Source: Alkalicoccus saliphilus (GTDB taxonomy: Bacteria > Bacillota > Bacilli > Bacillales > Salisediminibacteriaceae). Taken from it: a stretch of 64,000 bases of DNA. The position numbers were made by a program, and so were the translations under genes. The DNA is taken from NCBI RefSeq assembly GCF_003044065.1, contig NZ_PZJJ01000002.1:178881-242880 (forward strand), written 5' to 3'. The notes under the pieces are model-generated. The model saw nothing but the letters and a program-made list of their open reading frames with translations. It did not search any database and had not been told where the DNA came from. This document shows positions 52,696 through 60,530 of this stretch, one piece after another; the stretch's first letter is position 1, and every line of letters begins with the position of its first letter.

Positions 52696-53424
52696 ATGAT
52701 AAAAGCAGTTTTATTTGATCTTGACGGTACTCTTCTCCCGATGAATACAGAAGCATTTATAGCCCAGTACACGAAAAGTCTTGCCCCTAAAGTAAGTCAC
52801 ATTGTAGAACCCGAGATTTTTTTAAAGGCCCTCTGGAGCGGAACAGAAGCCATGATGAAAAATAAAGAAAAATACAAAACGAACGAGCAGGTGTTTACAG
52901 AAACGTTCCTTCCGTTGATAAACAAAGAAAAAGAAGAGATTTGGCCTGCCCTTAATCAATTTTATGAAGAAGAATTCCCGAAATTTGCACCTCTTACTGC
53001 CCCGGTTCCGGAAGCCAGAAAAGTAGTGGAGGCTGCTTTAAAAAAAGGTTACAAAGTAGCAGTTGCCACCAATCCCGTGTTTCCGTCGCGTGCGATAGAA
53101 CACCGGCTGGAATGGGCAGGTGTTAAAGATCTCCCAATAGATCTTGTAACAGTATATGAAAACAGCTCCTACACAAAACCACACCGGGAATATTATGAAT
53201 GGATCGCCGGAAAACTCGGTGTACAACCTGAAGAATGCATTATGGCAGGTAATGACAAACAGGAGGATATGGCTGCTTCCACTGCCGGAATGACTACTTA
53301 CCTCGTAGAAGGTCATGTTATAGACAGAGGAAATACAGAATTCCCAATACATGACCAGGGGACCCTTGCTCATCTTAAAAATCACATAGAACAGGATACT
53401 GGTATATTTGAGGAAAAGAAGTAA
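52696..53424 (+). CDS. HAD-superfamily hydrolase
   Basis: A 242-aa phosphatase-like protein: motif I FDLDGTLL (nucleophile and acid Asp), motif II in VAVATNPVF, motif III Lys in SSYTKPH and motif IV AGNDKQEDMAAS. An inserted helical cap lies at about residues 16-95. Substrate unknown. ATG at 52696 follows TGGAGGCGGATAAC; an in-frame ATG 18 codons upstream lies inside the preceding hairpin and is rejected. Confidence 0.88.
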   Translation: MIKAVLFDLDGTLLPMNTEAFIAQYTKSLAPKVSHIVEPEIFLKALWSGTEAMMKNKEKYKTNEQVFTETFLPLINKEKEEIWPALNQFYEEEFPKFAPLTAPVPEARKVVEAALKKGYKVAVATNPVFPSRAIEHRLEWAGVKDLPIDLVTVYENSSYTKPHREYYEWIAGKLGVQPEECIMAGNDKQEDMAASTAGMTTYLVEGHVIDRGNTEFPIHDQGTLAHLKNHIEQDTGIFEEKK

Positions 53425-53605
53425 ACTCGTCCCTGCTTGTCAGGCCCGGTGCTTCTACGCAGAGATTTCCGGTTATAGGAAAAAATAAGAATGACCCTCT
53501 GAGTTCTTTAAAAAGCATATGTATTCCTCAGGCAGGGCTGGCATTTGCAACCTAATATTAGTACAATAAAGACAAGACGTCAGACTTCTTGAACGGAGGA
53601 AAGTT

Positions 53606-54565
53606 TTGAAAAAAATAGCTGTTTTAACAAGCGGGGGAGATGCTCCCGGAATGAATGCAGCAATTCGTGCTGTAGTAAGAGCCTGTGTTTATTATAATAT
53701 TGTTCCTTACGGGGTGCGCAGAGGATATGAAGGGCTGATTCACAGTGATATAAAAAAACTGTCCGCTTCGTCCGTAGGAGATATCATCCACAAAGGTGGA
53801 ACCTTTTTAAAAACTGCCCGTTCCCAAGAGTTTATGACGAAAGAAGGACGGGAGAAGGCAGCGGCCTCTCTTCGTTCTCTCGGAATAGAAGGTCTCGTAG
53901 TTATAGGCGGCGACGGATCGTTCCGGGGAGCTGAACGGCTTACCGAGGAAGGTATTGCTACTATAGGTATTCCAGGAACAATAGATAATGACCTCGCCTA
54001 CACTGATTTTACTATCGGTTTTGATACAGCGGTCAACACTGTCCTTCAGGCCGTAACTAAAATAAGGGATACTTCCACTTCGCACGAGAAAACAACTATT
54101 ATCGAAGTAATGGGACGATACTGCGGTGATCTGGCTCTGTATGCAGGAATAGCCGGCGGAGCAGAAAGTATTATTATACCTGAAGATCCGGTTTCTACTC
54201 AGGATGTAATAAATCGATTGAATAAAGGAAAAGAAAGAGGGAAAATGCATCATATTATTATGCTCGCGGAAGGTTCGGGAAATGCTTCGAAACTGCAGGA
54301 AGACCTGCTTCGTGAGGCTGGAGAAAGTTCCCGAATAACCGTTCTCGGTTTTATTCAGCGGGGCGGGGACCCGACGTCAGCTGACAGAATACTGGCCAGC
54401 AGACTCGGTATTGAAGCAGTAGAGCTGCTACGGAGAGAAGAGTCAGGTCTCGCTGTGGGAGTTCGTCACAGCAATGTATTTTCGATGCCGATCAGCGAAG
54501 CAATGAAGCAGAAAAAAAAGCTCGACCAAACTTTGTACAATATGGCGGAAATACTCTCTGTTTAA
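53606..54565 (+). CDS. pfkA: ATP-dependent 6-phosphofructokinase
   Basis: Key glycolytic kinase (319 aa, the bacterial standard). It has the Gly-rich ATP site TSGGDAPGMNAAIRA (residues 9-23), GGDGSFRGA, the catalytic PGTIDNDL (Asp base) with TIGFDTAVNT, the MGRYCGDLAL substrate site and the IQRGGDPTSADR C-terminal motif. The start is TTG with CGGAGGA seven bases upstream. It stands alone rather than in the accDA-pfkA-pykA string usual for Bacillus; whether another pfkA copy exists cannot be told from this window. Confidence 0.95.
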   Translation: MKKIAVLTSGGDAPGMNAAIRAVVRACVYYNIVPYGVRRGYEGLIHSDIKKLSASSVGDIIHKGGTFLKTARSQEFMTKEGREKAAASLRSLGIEGLVVIGGDGSFRGAERLTEEGIATIGIPGTIDNDLAYTDFTIGFDTAVNTVLQAVTKIRDTSTSHEKTTIIEVMGRYCGDLALYAGIAGGAESIIIPEDPVSTQDVINRLNKGKERGKMHHIIMLAEGSGNASKLQEDLLREAGESSRITVLGFIQRGGDPTSADRILASRLGIEAVELLRREESGLAVGVRHSNVFSMPISEAMKQKKKLDQTLYNMAEILSV

Positions 54566-54641
54566 CTGACATCATGGTGCTGGAGCGAGGCAATGTTAAC
54601 TGCAGCCTGCACACGTCCATAACAAAGTTATTAACCGCCTG

Positions 54642-54679
54642 ACACTGGACCGGAGGCATACCGGCCCGGTGTTTTTTTA
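54642..54679 (+). terminator. Terminator of pfkA
   Basis: ACACTGG-A-CCGG (54642-54653) pairs with CCGG-C-CCGGTGT (54661-54672), followed by seven T. Confidence 0.85.
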
Positions 54680-54685
54680 TCTTTC

Positions 54686-54720
54686 AAGCTGTGTTTCGCT
54701 GACGGCTGGAGATTTACTTC
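54686..54720 (+). repeat. Short intergenic repeat with the CGCTGACGGCTGGAG motif, second copy
   Basis: TTTCGCTGACGGCTGGAGA (54694-54712) matches 5412-5430 over the full 19 bases apart from the first. It lies immediately downstream of the pfkA terminator. The remainder of the 54566-54914 gap holds nothing I can name. Confidence 0.5.
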
Positions 54721-54914
54721 GATCTTTTTTCATGAACGATGTTCTTTATTTTTAAGGCATTTATCTTTTAAGGGGGCCCGCCTTATAGAGGGGACCTGCT
54801 GCCTGTATAAACGGGCATAAGTTATGTAAAACAAAGTGTACGGGCATATAAACGTTTACCGACTCTTCTTTACGTGAATAATATTTAAGAAATAACCACT
54901 AGGAGGACTTACTC

Positions 54915-55412
54915 ATGGATAATAAAAATTTAGATTACTTAAAGCAGATGCTTCTTGAACGCAGAAGCGAACTCATAAGCAGAAAGGACAATACACAGGC
55001 GGAGGACACGGAGCTGTCCAATTACAGCAACCATCCGGGGGATCAGGGGACGGAACTGACGGAGCAGCACACAGACCTTGCTTTATCCAAAAAAGATGAA
55101 GACGAATTGTACGATGTTGAAGAAGCTTTAGCTAAAATTGAAGAAGGCACATACGGCATTTGTGAAGTAAGTGGGGAGGAGATACCTTTTGAACGGCTCG
55201 AAGCTGTTCCAACGGCCCGGACGACAGTTGATAACAGCAGTGGCAGAACAGACGTGGGCCGGCCGGTGGAAGAAGACGTATCGGAACCCATTTCTGAAAA
55301 GCCGGAAGGTCACCGGGACAGTCTCCGCGGAGAATTTCTCGAAGAAGTAGAGAACGAAAGCTCCAAAGATATTCAGGAACGGCAGACAAAAAGAAACAGT
55401 AGAAATAAATAA
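54915..55412 (+). CDS. yteA: TraR/DksA-like zinc-finger-family protein, YteA type
   Basis: A 165-aa protein with an N-terminal coiled coil (YLKQMLLERRSELISRK), an acidic SNHPGDQGTELTEQHTDL segment, and the DksA-type motif YGICEVSGEEIPFERLEAVPTA. Only one of the four zinc-finger cysteines remains, as in other YteA-type proteins. The C-terminal 50 residues are charged and probably disordered. DksA relatives bind the RNA polymerase secondary channel; the role of YteA-type proteins is not established. AGGAGGAC precedes ATG. Confidence 0.87.
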   Translation: MDNKNLDYLKQMLLERRSELISRKDNTQAEDTELSNYSNHPGDQGTELTEQHTDLALSKKDEDELYDVEEALAKIEEGTYGICEVSGEEIPFERLEAVPTARTTVDNSSGRTDVGRPVEEDVSEPISEKPEGHRDSLRGEFLEEVENESSKDIQERQTKRNSRNK

Positions 55413-55416
55413 AAAC

Positions 55417-55459
55417 GCAGAGGGTTACGAACGGATCTTTCCGTTCCCCTCTGCTTTTC
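55417..55459. terminator. Bidirectional terminator between the yteA-like gene and pssA
   Basis: GCAGAGGG (55417-55424) pairs with CCCTCTGC (55447-55454), with an inner GAACGGA/TCCGTTC stem, A-run before and T-run after. The pssA stop codon lies in the stem. Confidence 0.85.
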
Positions 55460-56141
55460 TAAGGCGTTTCTTTTTCAACAAAGCGAAAATGATTAAAAAG
55501 GCAATATATAAAATAATAGCAACAATAATAAAATGAGAGTATTCAATAAGGGCGTTGTACCTTGTAACGACGATAAGAGATATTAAAAGTGCGGTAATAA
55601 TAATCGTATATTTCGGCACAGGCACCTCTTTAAGGCTCGGAACAGGTATTTTGCTGACCATTAATATACAGAGAAGCATATATGCTGCTGAGAGTACCGC
55701 CTGTGGTATGGCGAAATTAAAAAGTGTAAGCAGTGCGATGATTCCACCGGCGGCAGTAATAGGAACTCCGGTAAAGTAATTTTTGGCCGAGGATTCTGTA
55801 TCTATATTGAACCTGGCCAGACGAATCGCTCCAAAAACAGGAAAACTTCCTGCGATAAGCAGCCCGATAATTCCTAAATCACTGAACGTTGAACCAAATA
55901 TAAGCATCGCAGGGGCTGTTCCGAAAGTGACAATGTCGGCAAGGGAGTCGAGCTCTTTACCGAAAGTAGATTCCACCCCGAGTTTCCTTGCTGTCCAGCC
56001 GTCCATACTGTCCAGCATCATACCTATTAAAATAAAAATAGCGGCGTTTTGATAGTCTCCCATGCTGGTAGCTCCAATAGATAAAAATCCGAACAAGAGG
56101 TTTGCAAGGGTTATTCCATTAGGGAGCTGGCGTACAATCAA
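55425..56141 (-). CDS. pssA: CDP-diacylglycerol-serine O-phosphatidyltransferase
   Basis: Makes phosphatidylserine, the precursor of phosphatidylethanolamine, at the membrane (238 aa). The CDP-alcohol phosphotransferase motif D-G-x2-A-R-x8-G-x3-D-x3-D is intact (MDGWTARKLGVESTFGKELD). Six or more membrane helices follow. The start is taken at TTG 56141 with GAGGAGG nine bases upstream; a longer frame from TTG 56159 would place its start codon inside that site. No psd decarboxylase gene is adjacent; in B. subtilis pssA-ybfM-psd are linked. Confidence 0.92.
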   Translation of the reverse strand: MIVRQLPNGITLANLLFGFLSIGATSMGDYQNAAIFILIGMMLDSMDGWTARKLGVESTFGKELDSLADIVTFGTAPAMLIFGSTFSDLGIIGLLIAGSFPVFGAIRLARFNIDTESSAKNYFTGVPITAAGGIIALLTLFNFAIPQAVLSAAYMLLCILMVSKIPVPSLKEVPVPKYTIIITALLISLIVVTRYNALIEYSHFIIVAIILYIAFLIIFALLKKKRLRKAEGNGKIRS

Positions 56142-56304
56142 AATAAACTTCCTCCTCAAGATAGGGTATGCATACAGCCTTCATTATACCTTAATAAACA
56201 GCATAACAAAAAGCTTTGAAGGACTTTATTCAAAAACGACTGAAAATACAGGCAGAATGCATGATCCTGTGGTAGTATATACACATTGAGACAGGCAGAA
56301 GGGA

Positions 56305-57252
56305 ATGAATAAAATGCAAAATGATATGAAATTATTCACATTAAATTCCAACAGGGGACTTGCAGAGGAAATAGCATCAGACCTGGGGATGGAAATTGGA
56401 GCTTCTTCCATTACCCGTTTCAGTGACGGGGAAGTTCAAATCGTTATTGACGAGACGGTGAGAGGTTATGATACATATCTCATCCAGTCTACTTCGGAGC
56501 CCGGAAATGAATATTTAATGGAGCTTCTTATTATGATAGACGCGCTGAAAAGAGCATCCGCCCGGTCGATTAATATTGTGATTCCTTATTATGGATATGC
56601 CCGGCAGGATCGCAAGGCCCGGTCGAGAGAACCGATTACGGCCAAACTGATTGCAAATCTTCTTGAAGCAGCAGGTGCTACGAGAATTTTGACAGTAGAT
56701 CTTCATGCAGCGCAGGTTCAGGGATTTTTCAATATTCCGGTGGACGAACTAAGGGCAAACAGTCTTCTTGCCGATTACTTTAAAGCGAAAAACTTAGAAG
56801 ATATTGTAGTAATTGCTCCTGAAAATGCCGGAACGTCCAGAGCGAGGAGGCTGGCCGATATGCTGGATGCTCCTATCGCCTTCATAGACAAACAACGTAA
56901 AAATGATCCCGGATCTGTACAGGGCATTAACATTATCGGTGATATAAAAGGAAAATCGGCGATTATTATTGACGATATGATTGATACGGCAAGAACGGTC
57001 ACATCCGGCTGCATGGCTCTCAAAGAGTTCGGGGCTAATGAGGTTTATGCATGCAGCACGCATGGGGTGCTGTCAGAACCTGCAGTATCACGAATCAGAG
57101 AATCGGAACTGAAAGAAGTCGTCATTACTAATTCTGTATATCTTCCTGCTCAAAAAAGAGATGAAAGAATTACTGTCCTGTCTATTGGTTCGCTCCTGGC
57201 AGAAGGAATCCGGCGTGTACAAAATAACGAGTCGGTAAGCACGCTTTTTTAA
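56305..57252 (+). CDS. prs: Divergent ribose-phosphate pyrophosphokinase (PRPP synthetase) paralogue
   Basis: PRPP synthetase fold (315 aa). The ATP-site YYGYARQDRKARSREP (95-110), DLHAAQVQGFF (132-142) and the flexible-loop K-x-R of IDKQRK are conserved. Two signature sites differ from standard bacterial Prs: PDHGG is PENAG (172-176), and the ribose-5-phosphate loop DDIIDTAGT is DDMIDTART, with Arg at 230 where Gly is normal. The usual glmU-prs-ctc context is absent. It may be a second copy with altered substrate, regulation or activity. Two near starts (56305, 56314) exist; AGAAGG lies seven bases before the first. Terminator at 57413. Confidence 0.88.
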   Translation: MNKMQNDMKLFTLNSNRGLAEEIASDLGMEIGASSITRFSDGEVQIVIDETVRGYDTYLIQSTSEPGNEYLMELLIMIDALKRASARSINIVIPYYGYARQDRKARSREPITAKLIANLLEAAGATRILTVDLHAAQVQGFFNIPVDELRANSLLADYFKAKNLEDIVVIAPENAGTSRARRLADMLDAPIAFIDKQRKNDPGSVQGINIIGDIKGKSAIIIDDMIDTARTVTSGCMALKEFGANEVYACSTHGVLSEPAVSRIRESELKEVVITNSVYLPAQKRDERITVLSIGSLLAEGIRRVQNNESVSTLF

Positions 57253-57412
57253 ACTATAAAGTTTATGCAGTAAAGCGCTTCCTCAGAGGCAGGAATGGTC
57301 ACGTTCCAATTACATCAGGAAACAGCCGATTACTGCTGTTGAAAGCCGTAACAGCCTGCATATTTCATTCTGGAATCATATGCAGAGGCTTCTGAAGCAA
57401 CTCTCCAGAACA

Positions 57413-57460
57413 AAAAAACTATCTGTCGATGGTCACATGTGACCTTCAGAGCAGTTTTTT
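57413..57460 (+). terminator. Terminator of the prs paralogue
   Basis: Discontinuous stem: AAAAAACT (57413-57420), TCTG (57422-57425) and GGTCAC (57431-57436) pair with GTGACC (57439-57444), CAGA (57447-57450) and AGTTTTTT (57453-57460). The centre GGTCACATGTGACC is a perfect 14-bp palindrome. Confidence 0.7.
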
Positions 57461-57489
57461 AACGATGTCCGCTGAAAAGGAGCTGACCG

Positions 57490-58575
57490 ATGCCGAAATC
57501 TAAATGGTTTTTATTTTTGTACAGTGTTGTTCTTCTGCTGCTTGTTGTGAAACTTGCCGTGGAAGTGCCCTTTGTTTTTTATCCGTTCGCTGTAGCTTTT
57601 TCAACGCTCGCACCGGTTATAATCGTAGGAGGGGTCCTTTATTATATTTTAAGACCTCTCGTAAGTCTGCTCGAAAAATTTATGCCCAAGGTCGTTTCGA
57701 TCATACTTATATTCCTGGCTTTCATAGGTCTCGGCACCGGAATAGTTGCAATTGTCGGACCGATTCTTGCCAACCAGATATCGAATCTTGTAGATAATTT
57801 TCCGCAGATTATCTCGGATATTGAAGCCTGGTTTAATAATTTAATGAATAATGAATGGGTGCAGATGGTTCAGGAAGAACCCGTTATGGAAGAACTGGAT
57901 CCATCGGCAGTTACAGATAACCTTCAACAGCTGCTTACCCAGTTTGGCGGAAACCTTATGAGTATTTTTGGTGTAATATTCAGTGTTGTCACCCTGCTCA
58001 TCGTTCTTCCTTTTGTTCTGTTCTTTCTGCTTAAGGATGGTTATAAACTTCCGGACAGTATTCTTCGTTATTTCCCTACGGATCAGCAGGAAGAGGGACA
58101 GAAGATCATGCACGACATGGATTCCACTCTGAGTGCTTATATCCAGGGGCAGGCCATCGTCAGTGTGTGTGTAGGTATTCTCGCTTACATTCTTTATTTA
58201 ATTATCGGACTTGATTATTCACTGGTTCTTGCCATAATTGCTATGCTGACAAATCTTATTCCGTTTGTCGGTCCGTTTATAGGAACGGTGCCGGCGGTAG
58301 TAGTTGCTATGTTTGATTCTCCATTTACGGCGCTGTGGGTTATTGGAGGGATTGTCGTTATTCAGCAGATCGAAAGCAACTTGATTTCTCCAAATGTAAT
58401 GGGGCACAAACTTCAGGTTCACCCTCTTACTATTATCCTGCTTCTGCTTCTTGCAGGTAACCTTGCCGGATTAATTGGTTTAATCCTCGCCATTCCAACA
58501 TACGCAGTAGCTAAGGTAATTGTGCAGAACGTCTACCGTCTGCTCAAGCTGAAGTATCCGAACCTCAATGGGTAG
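57490..58575 (+). CDS. AI-2E-family permease
   Basis: A 361-aa polytopic membrane protein of the AI-2 exporter/UPF0118 family, which includes Na+(Li+)/H+ antiporters in halophiles as well as proteins of unknown substrate. About eight hydrophobic helices in a 2+1+5 arrangement are seen; the conserved block FLLKDGYKLPDSILRYFP follows helix 3, and IPFVGPFIGTVPAV and IESNLISPNVMGHKLQVHP occur late. GGAGCTGACCG precedes ATG. The family name is no evidence of quorum sensing. An Na+/H+ role would fit the inferred lifestyle but is speculative. Confidence 0.9.
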   Translation: MPKSKWFLFLYSVVLLLLVVKLAVEVPFVFYPFAVAFSTLAPVIIVGGVLYYILRPLVSLLEKFMPKVVSIILIFLAFIGLGTGIVAIVGPILANQISNLVDNFPQIISDIEAWFNNLMNNEWVQMVQEEPVMEELDPSAVTDNLQQLLTQFGGNLMSIFGVIFSVVTLLIVLPFVLFFLLKDGYKLPDSILRYFPTDQQEEGQKIMHDMDSTLSAYIQGQAIVSVCVGILAYILYLIIGLDYSLVLAIIAMLTNLIPFVGPFIGTVPAVVVAMFDSPFTALWVIGGIVVIQQIESNLISPNVMGHKLQVHPLTIILLLLLAGNLAGLIGLILAIPTYAVAKVIVQNVYRLLKLKYPNLNG

Positions 58576-58742
58576 CTCTGATGAGGACGTCTTCAGTGAA
58601 GTCGGAAGATTTTTTCAAGGACGCCCTTGAATCAGCTGATGATAAACCCTGCGGCAGGGAGGAGAGATTCCGGAATAATTTTTCTGGAAAACAAAACTTA
58701 ATCATCACTCTGAAAAAGTGTTTTTGGTGTATAGATATACGG

Positions 58743-58880
58743 TTTCCTGCTTTCGCCTTCCGGGACGCTTTCCGGGCGGGACGGCCTCAGCTAATTTCTT
58801 CCTTCCACTGGTCGGGAGAAATGGATCTTCGCCTCGTCCTTGATCGCCCAGGAGTCGTCCCTGCGGCTGCAGCAGGGAAA
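58743..58880 (-). repeat. Dispersed intergenic repeat, copy 3, with a second GC-rich arm to about 59040
   Basis: CCTGCTTTCGCCTTCCGGGA, CGCTTTCCGGGCGGGACGG and CCTCAGCTAATTTCTTCC align with the copy at 20586-20705. From 58920 to 59040 a further GC-rich stretch (GGCGGAGACGCC, CAGCTGAAGACC, CCCCACGGCAGG) looks like an opposing arm. The 58576-59118 gap contains no supported gene; frames across it are shadows of the repeat. Confidence 0.65.
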
Positions 58881-59118
58881 TAGAAAAAAGGTTTTTTACC
58901 ATGCCCCTCTTTATTGAAGCCGTTTTCTTCGACAAGGAGGTGGTTTTCCCTCCGTAACGGCGGAGACGCCGGTGGGATTTCAGCGCAGTCTGAAGATCCT
59001 TTTCCATGGCGCAGGCCAAACAGCTGAAGACCAGCCCCACGGCAGGCTCGGTAAGAGAAGGAATCTATACACTGACTGGAATAAATATTCTAAAACGATC
59101 ATTTAATTAACAAGCTAA

Positions 59119-59149
59119 AAAGACCCCGGCTGTCATAGCCGGGGTCTTT
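59119..59149 (-). terminator. Terminator of dapA
   Basis: AAAGACCCCGGCT (59119-59131) pairs perfectly with 59137-59149 around GTCAT. On the minus strand it is followed by TTTTAGC and lies 22 bases after the dapA stop. Confidence 0.9.
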
Positions 59150-59171
59150 CAGTTTGCTGAAGCACTAAATT

Positions 59172-60062
59172 TTACACAGCGGAAGAGAATAAGTTGTGCT
59201 GTATAACGCGGTAAACAAGCTCCTTTTCCTCTTCGTTAAGGGGAACCAGTGGAAGACGGACAGAACCTGCGGAAATATTCATCATTTCCAAAGCAGCCTT
59301 AACCGGTGCGGGACTTGGAGCGCTGAACATTGCTGCCATAATCGGTGCCAGTTCCCGGTGAATCTGGGAGGCATATCGGTTTTGACCTGCACTGTAGGCA
59401 GATACCATTCGCTGCATATCATTGCCTATAATGTGAGCTGCAACAGATATAATACCGGAAGCACCAACGGATAGAGCCGGCAGTGTCAGGCTGTCATCAC
59501 CGCTGTACAAGGTAAAATCTTCAGGTACAGAAGATAAGACGGCTGTCATATGGTCCAGGTCGCCGCTTGCATCTTTGATGGAAACAATGTTTTCCACGTC
59601 TGCTGCCAGGGCAGCGGTAGTTTCCACACTTAAGTGAACGCCTGTACGGCCTGGAACATTATAAAGCATTACTGGCAGAGAGACAGCATCTGCCACAGCT
59701 TTAAAGTGATAATACATGCCTTCCTGGCTCGGTTTATTATAATATGGAGTGGAAAGCATCGCAGCGTCAACACCTGCCTGCTCGGCAAGCTGCGTCAGTT
59801 CGACAGCTGCATGGGTACTGTTTGTACCTGTGCCGGCAATCACCGGTACTCTGCCACCTGCAAAATCCACAGTGTTTTTAAACAGGGCCGCCTTTTCAGC
59901 ATGGGAGAGAGTTGGAGCCTCCCCGGTTGTTCCGCCAACGACGATTGCATCCGATCCGTTGTCAATTAAATGATTAACAAGCTGTCTGAGAGCCTGTACA
60001 TCTACACTTCCATTAGCATCAAAAGGAGTTACCATTGCAGTAATGACACTTCCAAAATTCAT
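59172..60062 (-). CDS. dapA: 4-hydroxy-tetrahydrodipicolinate synthase
   Basis: Condenses pyruvate with aspartate semialdehyde at the branch point to diaminopimelate, dipicolinate and lysine (296 aa). It shows GGTTGEAPTLSHAEK, the Tyr of LYNVPGRTG, the Schiff-base Lys in IVSIKDASGDL and SGDDSLTLP. ATG at 60062 has GAGGTG six bases upstream; a GTG three codons earlier overlaps it. Unlike the asd-dapG-dapA operon of B. subtilis it is solitary, and it lies behind a lysine riboswitch with its own terminator. It completes, with dapH, patA and dapL in this window, much of the acetylase DAP route. Confidence 0.96.
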   Translation of the reverse strand: MNFGSVITAMVTPFDANGSVDVQALRQLVNHLIDNGSDAIVVGGTTGEAPTLSHAEKAALFKNTVDFAGGRVPVIAGTGTNSTHAAVELTQLAEQAGVDAAMLSTPYYNKPSQEGMYYHFKAVADAVSLPVMLYNVPGRTGVHLSVETTAALAADVENIVSIKDASGDLDHMTAVLSSVPEDFTLYSGDDSLTLPALSVGASGIISVAAHIIGNDMQRMVSAYSAGQNRYASQIHRELAPIMAAMFSAPSPAPVKAALEMMNISAGSVRLPLVPLNEEEKELVYRVIQHNLFSSAV

Positions 60063-60141
60063 ACTACACACCTCTATTCAATAAATTTTCCGCCTGAGCG
60101 GAGGTTGAATAGAGCTAAATCATGGCTTGAAAAACGAACAT

Positions 60142-60170
60142 AAAAAACAGCAGCGAGGGTCCGCTGCTGT
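60142..60170 (-). terminator. Riboswitch-controlled terminator upstream of dapA
   Basis: ACAGCAGCG (60147-60155) pairs with CGCTGCTGT (60162-60170); on the minus strand it is followed by TTTTTT. Just upstream ATAAACG/CGTTTAT (60171-60177, 60181-60187) forms an alternative stem. It sits between the lysine aptamer and dapA. Confidence 0.88.
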
Positions 60171-60194
60171 ATAAACGATCCGTTTATCAGCGTG

Positions 60195-60373
60195 AGATAG
60201 CCCTCCATACAGCCATCTGGCTGTACGACAGTACTGTATTTATTCAATACAGTCCCAGCAGAATTTACTAAAGGAGAATAAATCTGCTTCGGCACTTCTT
60301 CCTTTCTGCTCTTTTCACAGGGACTCCATTCCCTCCGAAAGCATACTGTTAAGCAGTGCGCCTCTACACTCAC
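60195..60373 (-). ncRNA. Lysine riboswitch (L-box) controlling dapA
   Basis: Read on the minus strand, the order of conserved L-box blocks is present: AGAGGCGCA (near 60365-60357), GCCGAAG (60293-60287), GCTGGGACTG (60259-60250), a short arm ending in CTGTATGGAGGGCTATC (to 60196). These match the lysine aptamer core and closing stem P1. A terminator hairpin follows at 60142-60170. Lysine binding would favour termination and switch dapA off. The assignment comes from motif recognition; no covariance search was run. Confidence 0.9.
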
Positions 60374-60530
60374 TTCAAGTGTTTTGAAGTAATGTTTGTT
60401 TATGCTCCCCACGTTACCAAATAAAGAATGAAAAAGCAAGTGTTAAATAAACTTCAATGCTAATGTTTGTGCCGTCTGCTTTTCTCAGCTAGAATGGAAA
60501 TATAAATTTCACGATTGACAGGTGGTTACA

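Noticed and set aside
57431..57444. GGTCACATGTGACC palindrome as an operator for the AI-2E-family gene
   Set aside because: It is better explained as the tip of the longer A-run/T-run terminator stem of prs (57413-57460).
57490..58575. Quorum-sensing AI-2 exporter
   Set aside because: The family name is historical; no luxS or lsr gene is near and most members have other or unknown substrates.
60074..60460. T-box leader upstream of dapA
   Set aside because: The T-box AGGGTGG-ACCGCG motif is absent, while the ordered lysine-aptamer blocks are present.
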